From: CAZZBK01 sp964652155
Lineage (GTDB): Bacteria; Planctomycetota; Planctomycetia; Pirellulales; PNKZ01
Assembly: GCA_964652155.1 (NCBI GenBank)
Contig: CAZZBK010000026.1
Coordinates: forward strand, 1 to 47,128
Reading direction: 5' to 3'
Length of the DNA stretch: 47,128 bases
The position numbers and the translations under genes were made by a program. This document shows, one piece after another, positions 42,711-47,128 of the stretch. How positions within the stretch are numbered: position 1 is the first letter of the stretch; each line of letters starts with the position of its first letter. The notes under the pieces are model-generated. The model was given only the letters and a program-made list of their open reading frames with translations. It had not been told where the DNA came from and did not search any database.

Positions 42711-44096
42711 TTACTCCGCTGCAGGGTTCGTCGCTTCGCTGGCCGGTTGCTCGTCGATCACGCTGCGCACGCGGACGCCGTCGACCAAAGACGTTTCCGG
42801 CGAGAGCACGACCAACTCGTCGGCCGCGATCCCCTGCACAATCTCGGCGACGACATCGTTCATCAATCCGACGCGAATCGGCTGTAGCCTAGCAACCCCG
42901 CCGCGGACCGCAAAGACCTGCCAGTCGCCGGTCGGGCCGCGAAACAGTGCCGAGCGAGGCACGAGCAGCGCGTCGGACTTTTCTGCCGTGAAGATGCGGA
43001 CCCGGGTGCGATAGCCCACCCCCAGGTCACGTGTCGCCCGCAATCGCTTGAGTTCCTCGCCATCGAACTGCACGATCACCTTGACTCGCTGTTGTTCGAC
43101 GCCGAGCGAACTCACCTTGGTGAACCCGGCCGGATAAATCCGCGCCACCTTGCCGCGCGCGACGGGCTCGCCAATCGCCGGGCCGTAGATCTCCACCAGG
43201 TCGTCGAGTTGGATGCGCACCACATCCTGGCTGAGGATGTCGGCCTCGACCTCAAGCTCGTCCAGGTTGCCGATCGTCAGCAGCACCGTGCCCGACGAGA
43301 CCATGCGTTCGTTGCTTTCGTGTCGAGCCAAGATAATGCCGTCGATCGGGCTGCGCATGTGTCCGCGTTGCTGATCGCGTTGTTGCTGTTTGAGCCGGGC
43401 CTCGGCCTGGGCCAACTCCTCCTTGCGGATTTGGCCTGTCAGGGTCTTTCGCGAAATGTATTGCCGCACCACGTTGGGACCCAAGGCCGTCGCGGCTTGC
43501 ATGCTGCGCAGCGCGCTGAGCACGAGCACGTCTTGCTGGTAGTCGACATTGGCCTGCACCTGGTTCACCTGAGCCGAGTTGAGTTGCTCCTCGGTCGAGG
43601 CGTTGGTGAGCCGCATCCGTTCCATGCGTTGCAATTGTTTGTTGGCAAAATCGAGCTTGGCCTCGCCGGCGGTGACGCGCTTTTCGGCCGCTTTCACGGT
43701 CGAGTCCATCGACTCGACGAGCTTGAGTGCCTGTTCGAGCGTGGTCAATTCGACGCCGATATCGGCGTTCTCCTTGATGGCCGCGTCGGCCCGGTCCGAC
43801 GCCGCTTTGGCGTCGGCCACCGACAGCTCCAAATCCAACGGCACCACACGGGCCACAAGTTGGTCCCGCTTCACGGGAGTCCCTTCGATCAACTCGATGC
43901 TTTCGATCCGGCCGTTGAACGGCATCGTGATCAGATGCTGTTGCGGCAGCCGGGTTTGGGCCTGTTCGTCGACAAACTCGCGGATCGGTCCGCTGGTCGC
44001 TCGCGCGGCATGGACCATGACATACGAATTATGCCGCGCGGCCCAGAGTGCTCCGCCAATCAGAATGATGACGACGATCGTGATGAGCGTGCGCAT
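42711..44096 (-). CDS. HlyD/MacA-family efflux adaptor protein
   Basis: 461 aa. An N-terminal membrane helix (MRTLITIVVIILIGGALWAA) anchors it in the inner membrane. The remaining protein has the lipoyl/hairpin layout: half-barrel GRIESIELIEGTPVKRDQLVARV, a long coiled-coil hairpin (about 85-215, with AAEKRVTAGEAKLDFANKQL), the second half-lipoyl segment IDGIILARHESNERMVSSGTVLLTIG, then beta-barrel and membrane-proximal domains. It links the FtsX-type permease with an outer-membrane channel in a tripartite pump. The gene follows the permease by 16 nt. No TolC-like gene lies in the window. Confidence 0.9.
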   Translation of the reverse strand: MRTLITIVVIILIGGALWAARHNSYVMVHAARATSGPIREFVDEQAQTRLPQQHLITMPFNGRIESIELIEGTPVKRDQLVARVVPLDLELSVADAKAASDRADAAIKENADIGVELTTLEQALKLVESMDSTVKAAEKRVTAGEAKLDFANKQLQRMERMRLTNASTEEQLNSAQVNQVQANVDYQQDVLVLSALRSMQAATALGPNVVRQYISRKTLTGQIRKEELAQAEARLKQQQRDQQRGHMRSPIDGIILARHESNERMVSSGTVLLTIGNLDELEVEADILSQDVVRIQLDDLVEIYGPAIGEPVARGKVARIYPAGFTKVSSLGVEQQRVKVIVQFDGEELKRLRATRDLGVGYRTRVRIFTAEKSDALLVPRSALFRGPTGDWQVFAVRGGVARLQPIRVGLMNDVVAEIVQGIAADELVVLSPETSLVDGVRVRSVIDEQPASEATNPAAE

Positions 44097-44112
44097 CGCT
44101 GTTTCCCTTTCG

Positions 44113-46521
44113 TTACTCTTTGATCTTCAAGGCTTCGAGCCAATCCATCTTAAATATCGCCCGCTGCACGAACAGGTGCGCGAGCGTGCCGAACGTGCCG
44201 CCCAGCGCGAGCGTCCAGAGAAAGACCTCGCGCGGGTCGACGACCGGTATGCGAAACATTTCGGTGTCGTAGGCGATCGTAATGCCGACGTTGAGCAGGT
44301 AGCCCAACGGCAGCCCGCACAGGGTGCCGACGAGCGTGGTGAGCATGCTCTCGCGCGCGAACAGGCCGCCGACCTGCCACTCGTTGTACCCCAGCACGCG
44401 CAGCGTGGCGACCTCGCGTTGCCGCTCGGCCAACGAGATCAGCGACGAGTTGAGCACCGAGCCGAAAAAGATCACCCCGGCGAACAGCACCAAAATGCCG
44501 ATGAACACCTGCTGGTTCTTGATGAGCGTTTCCTGCACATTCGCGATCATCTCGGCGCGGGCGGCGACCGCCTGGACCGACGGCATCTGCTTCAGTTCGC
44601 GGTAGAAGACCCCACGCCGCTCGCCAAGCCAGTCGGCCGCGCCGTTGCTGGGAGCTTTGCAGTCGATCAGCAGTTGCGCCCCGTTCATGGCAAACTCCTC
44701 GCCAACGCTGTGGCAGAGAAAATCGAGATCAGCGTACACCGCGAGACCGATGTAGGCATCGGCAATGGCCGTCACCTTCATGGCCTGCGGCTGGCGCAAA
44801 CCCTTGGTGGGCACGATGGTCACGACATCCCCTTGTACGACGTGCAATATCTCGGCCATTTTGCGGCTCATGAGCAAGCCGCTCGCTGGGACACGCAACC
44901 GATTGCCGTCGATATCGCGGGGCATGGTCAGCGTGGCCTTGGGGACAATACCGGTGATACCCCCTTTGCGCTGATACGGTCCATGCACAAAATTGCAGGC
45001 CACATCGAACAAAGGCTCGACGTGATCGACTCCCGTCAGACGCTTGAGTTCGACGAGCGATTGCGCCCCCTGTTCGTCTTTGAACGTCAGGTCGATATCG
45101 CTGCGTTGCACGAGTTCGAATTGAAAATCGACCATGTAGACGATCGATCGCACGAGCATCAGCGCGTTGACGGCGACACACGAGCCCATCGCGGCGGCAA
45201 AGATGCCTGCCCCCGTGCGCAGCCGATGCCTCAGGATGTTGCGGCAGGTCATGCGAGTGCCAAAGCTCAACCGCGACCACAGGGGCGTAAAGCGTTCGAG
45301 GAGAATTTTGCCCCCCTGCGCTGGCGGCTTCGCGCGCATGGCCTCGGCCGGTTCGAGGCGTAACACATTGCGTGCGCCGTGAATGCTTCCTGTCAGACCG
45401 CACACGAGCGCGATCAACACCCCCTCGGCCAGAATGTCTGGATACACCTGCGACACGAGCCGCGGAAACTGAAAGAACATCAGGTACATGCCGGTCATAC
45501 CGGTCGAGATCCAGTACCCCAGGGCGCAGCCTCCGCCACCGCCAATGACCCCGACGCACAACCCGAACTTGATAAAGTGCCAAAACACCTGCGCGTTGTC
45601 GTACCCCAGCGCCTTGAGCGTGCCGACCACGACCCGCTGCTGCTCGGAGAGCCGCGACATCAGCACGTTGAGGACCAACGACGCCACGGCGAGAAAGATC
45701 GCCGGGTTGATCACGCCGAACGCGCGGAGACCCTGGATCTCGTTGCTCAAAAAACGATTCGAGGGCTGATCGATCAGCGGAAATGAGTTGAACACGCCAT
45801 ACGAGTCCAGCAGCACCTCGGCCTGCCGCAGTAATTCGCGCGAGTTCTCCCGGGCCTCGGGGGACAAAATGCCCACGATCTGATTGGCGGCCCCCTGGAA
45901 GTCAAAGATGTCCTCCGCATAGGTCTGTTTCAGGTAGAAGACCCCAAACCGCTTGGGATCGGGCACGATCGCACCAGGCCCGACTAGGTACGTGAACTCG
46001 CTGCTGATCGCGGTCCCGACGATGAACAGTTCCTGCCGCTGGTTGTTGAGCAGCAGATGGATCCACATGCCCGGGTGCAGATTGTGCTGCCGGGCGAAGG
46101 CGTCGTTGACGATGACCTCATTGTCTCGTTCGTCGGTAAAGTAGCCGCCGCGACGCAAGAGAATGTCATTGATGACGCTCCGCGGCCGATCGGGAAGCGA
46201 CAAGACAAGGCCGTTCAGGGGCTCAACCACCTCGGGCAAATCGACCGTCGCAAAAAACTGAATCCGCGGCCGCACGTCGACCACCCCGGGCAATTGCTTG
46301 AGCGGCTCGATCTCCGACAGCGGGACCTTTTTCAACTGCAAAGTGAAGTCGGCCATCCGACACTGTGCGTAGTAGTCGGCCTGGGCGAGCGACAAATTGC
46401 GATACGCCGAGTTGAGCGCAACGTAGGCCGCGATCCCAATGGCCATGATGCTCGTGATCGCGAGGATAACGCCCCACGACGAGAGCAATTCGCGGCGCAA
46501 TTTGCGATCGAGGACGCTCAC
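44113..46521 (-). CDS. FtsX/MacB-type ABC transporter permease, two-domain
   Basis: 802 aa, twice the length of MacB-like permeases with one FtsX core. An N-terminal membrane helix (SWGVILAITSIMAIGIAAYVAL) is followed by a periplasmic domain (about 45-270) and an FtsX core with three helices (about 275-385, INPAIFLAVASLVLNVLMSRLSEQQ). A second unit repeats this: helix near 425 (GIFAAAMGSCVAVNALM), periplasmic domain (about 450-670), and three helices (about 680-790) with FGSVLNSSLISLAERQREVATLRVLGY. Thus it carries a full pair of transmembrane units in one chain. Its ATG overlaps the ATPase stop by 4 nt. It is likely part of a MacB- or LolCDE-like export system with the adaptor below. Confidence 0.9.
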   Translation of the reverse strand: MSVLDRKLRRELLSSWGVILAITSIMAIGIAAYVALNSAYRNLSLAQADYYAQCRMADFTLQLKKVPLSEIEPLKQLPGVVDVRPRIQFFATVDLPEVVEPLNGLVLSLPDRPRSVINDILLRRGGYFTDERDNEVIVNDAFARQHNLHPGMWIHLLLNNQRQELFIVGTAISSEFTYLVGPGAIVPDPKRFGVFYLKQTYAEDIFDFQGAANQIVGILSPEARENSRELLRQAEVLLDSYGVFNSFPLIDQPSNRFLSNEIQGLRAFGVINPAIFLAVASLVLNVLMSRLSEQQRVVVGTLKALGYDNAQVFWHFIKFGLCVGVIGGGGGCALGYWISTGMTGMYLMFFQFPRLVSQVYPDILAEGVLIALVCGLTGSIHGARNVLRLEPAEAMRAKPPAQGGKILLERFTPLWSRLSFGTRMTCRNILRHRLRTGAGIFAAAMGSCVAVNALMLVRSIVYMVDFQFELVQRSDIDLTFKDEQGAQSLVELKRLTGVDHVEPLFDVACNFVHGPYQRKGGITGIVPKATLTMPRDIDGNRLRVPASGLLMSRKMAEILHVVQGDVVTIVPTKGLRQPQAMKVTAIADAYIGLAVYADLDFLCHSVGEEFAMNGAQLLIDCKAPSNGAADWLGERRGVFYRELKQMPSVQAVAARAEMIANVQETLIKNQQVFIGILVLFAGVIFFGSVLNSSLISLAERQREVATLRVLGYNEWQVGGLFARESMLTTLVGTLCGLPLGYLLNVGITIAYDTEMFRIPVVDPREVFLWTLALGGTFGTLAHLFVQRAIFKMDWLEALKIKE

Positions 46522-47128
46522 CAGGTGATCTCCTCAGGCGCTTTGGGATGTTCGTTCACGTGCGCCTCGACGATCTCGCCGCTGCGGAGCCGGATCACTC
46601 GGTCGGCCATCTCGGCGATGGCCCCATTGTGCGTGATGATCAGCACCGTCTTGCCGAGCTTCTCGCGAACCTCAAGCAACAGCCGCAACACACGCTTGCC
46701 GGTGGCAAAATCGAGCGCGCCGGTCGGCTCGTCGCACAAGAGCAACTCGGGGTTCTTGGCCAGCGCCCGCGCAATGGCCACACGCTGCTGCTCGCCACCC
46801 GACATCTGCGACGGAAAATGATCGGCCCGATCACTCAGCCCGACCATCTCGAGCACCTCGTCCACGTCGAGCGGGTGGCTGGCAATTTCAGTCGACACCA
46901 TCACGTTCTCGCGCGCAGTGAGTGTCGGCACGAGGTTATAGAACTGAAACACGAAACCGATCGTTTCGCGCCGATACCGGGTCAGCTCGCGGGTCGAAAA
47001 ACGGGTCATGTCCTGATCGCGGTACCAGACCTGCCCAACCGTCGCATGATCCATGCCACCCAGGATGTTGAGCAGGGTACTCTTGCCCGAGCCACTGGGC
47101 CCGACCATGGCCAACAACTCCCCCTCGT
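46518..47128 (-). CDS. ABC transporter ATP-binding protein (N-terminus outside window)
   Basis: The visible 203 residues include Walker A GPSGSGKST, the Q-loop region FVFQFYNLVPTLTARENV, signature MSGGEQQR, Walker B LLLCDEPTGALD and the switch His in TVLIITHNGAIAEMADRVIRL. This set of motifs is that of the MacB/LolD branch. The codons read in frame past the last Met candidate to the window end (ELLAM), so the gene continues beyond 47128 and is incomplete only because of the window. It energises the adjoining FtsX-type permease, with which it overlaps by 4 nt. Confidence 0.93.
   Translation of the reverse strand, partial: EGELLAMVGPSGSGKSTLLNILGGMDHATVGQVWYRDQDMTRFSTRELTRYRRETIGFVFQFYNLVPTLTARENVMVSTEIASHPLDVDEVLEMVGLSDRADHFPSQMSGGEQQRVAIARALAKNPELLLCDEPTGALDFATGKRVLRLLLEVREKLGKTVLIITHNGAIAEMADRVIRLRSGEIVEAHVNEHPKAPEEITW

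Overview
The window reads as an ordinary chromosomal stretch of a planctomycete, most likely in the Pirellulales/Rhodopirellula-like part of the phylum. The base composition is GC-rich. It carries a DUF1549/DUF1553 cytochrome protein next to a DUF1501 protein (a planctomycete signature pair), a 1.4 kb-residue secretin-like protein with a long repeat-rich N-terminus, a fused gamma-alpha 2-oxoacid:ferredoxin oxidoreductase, several conserved planctomycete hypotheticals, and the imperfect hairpin repeats and short tandem repeats common between planctomycete genes. I see no prophage, CRISPR array, tRNA, rRNA or insertion sequence.

Layout. 1-1160: a nested inverted repeat, a structured and possibly non-coding stretch ending in a clear intrinsic terminator, an 87-aa conserved hypothetical and a large hairpin repeat. 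1183-4433: ribBA on the minus strand, then two plus-strand hypotheticals, one with a membrane anchor and leucine-rich-repeat-like segments. 4434-9006: a CBS-domain gene bracketed by two related heptameric repeat clusters, then korA-korB and a second CBS gene with a zinc ribbon. 9007-18567: structured intergenic DNA, the giant secretin-like gene, an NTF2-like gene overlapping a membrane-bound spermidine-synthase-like gene, and hrpB. 18568-20921: an SNF2 helicase and its upstream partner on the minus strand. 21146-26676: a hypothetical, an alpha/beta hydrolase, and the DUF1549/DUF1553 and DUF1501 pair. 26748-31831: a minus-strand operon for metal uptake (solute-binding protein, ATPase, two permeases) ending in a lipoprotein cyclophilin. 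32032-36081: an LptF/LptG-type permease, an acyl-CoA synthetase and two small heat-shock proteins. 36099-38554: rsfS and argS on the minus strand. 38861-41925: bcp, an aldo/keto reductase, a Gfo/Idh/MocA oxidoreductase, further repeats and a 41-aa zinc-ribbon gene. 41935-47128: an efflux operon (ATPase cut by the window end, FtsX-type permease, HlyD adaptor) followed by a short-chain dehydrogenase.

The most interesting point is the metal-uptake operon. Both permeases carry C-terminal winged-helix modules of the DtxR/MntR type. The second keeps the residues that bind metal in MntR; the first has lost some. The solute-binding protein has the His-His-His-Asp ligand set and spacing of TroA. A fused permease-repressor is known in Chlamydia (YtgC-R), a relative in the PVC group, where the repressor is cut free and controls its own operon. 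Here the module is duplicated, and a perfect inverted repeat lies just upstream of the operon as a candidate operator. Other points worth a look are the 7-bp tandem repeats at three loci, the paired CBS proteins around korAB, a coiled-coil insertion in ArgS, the tiny zinc-ribbon gene at 41800-41925, and the structured transcript candidate near the left edge.
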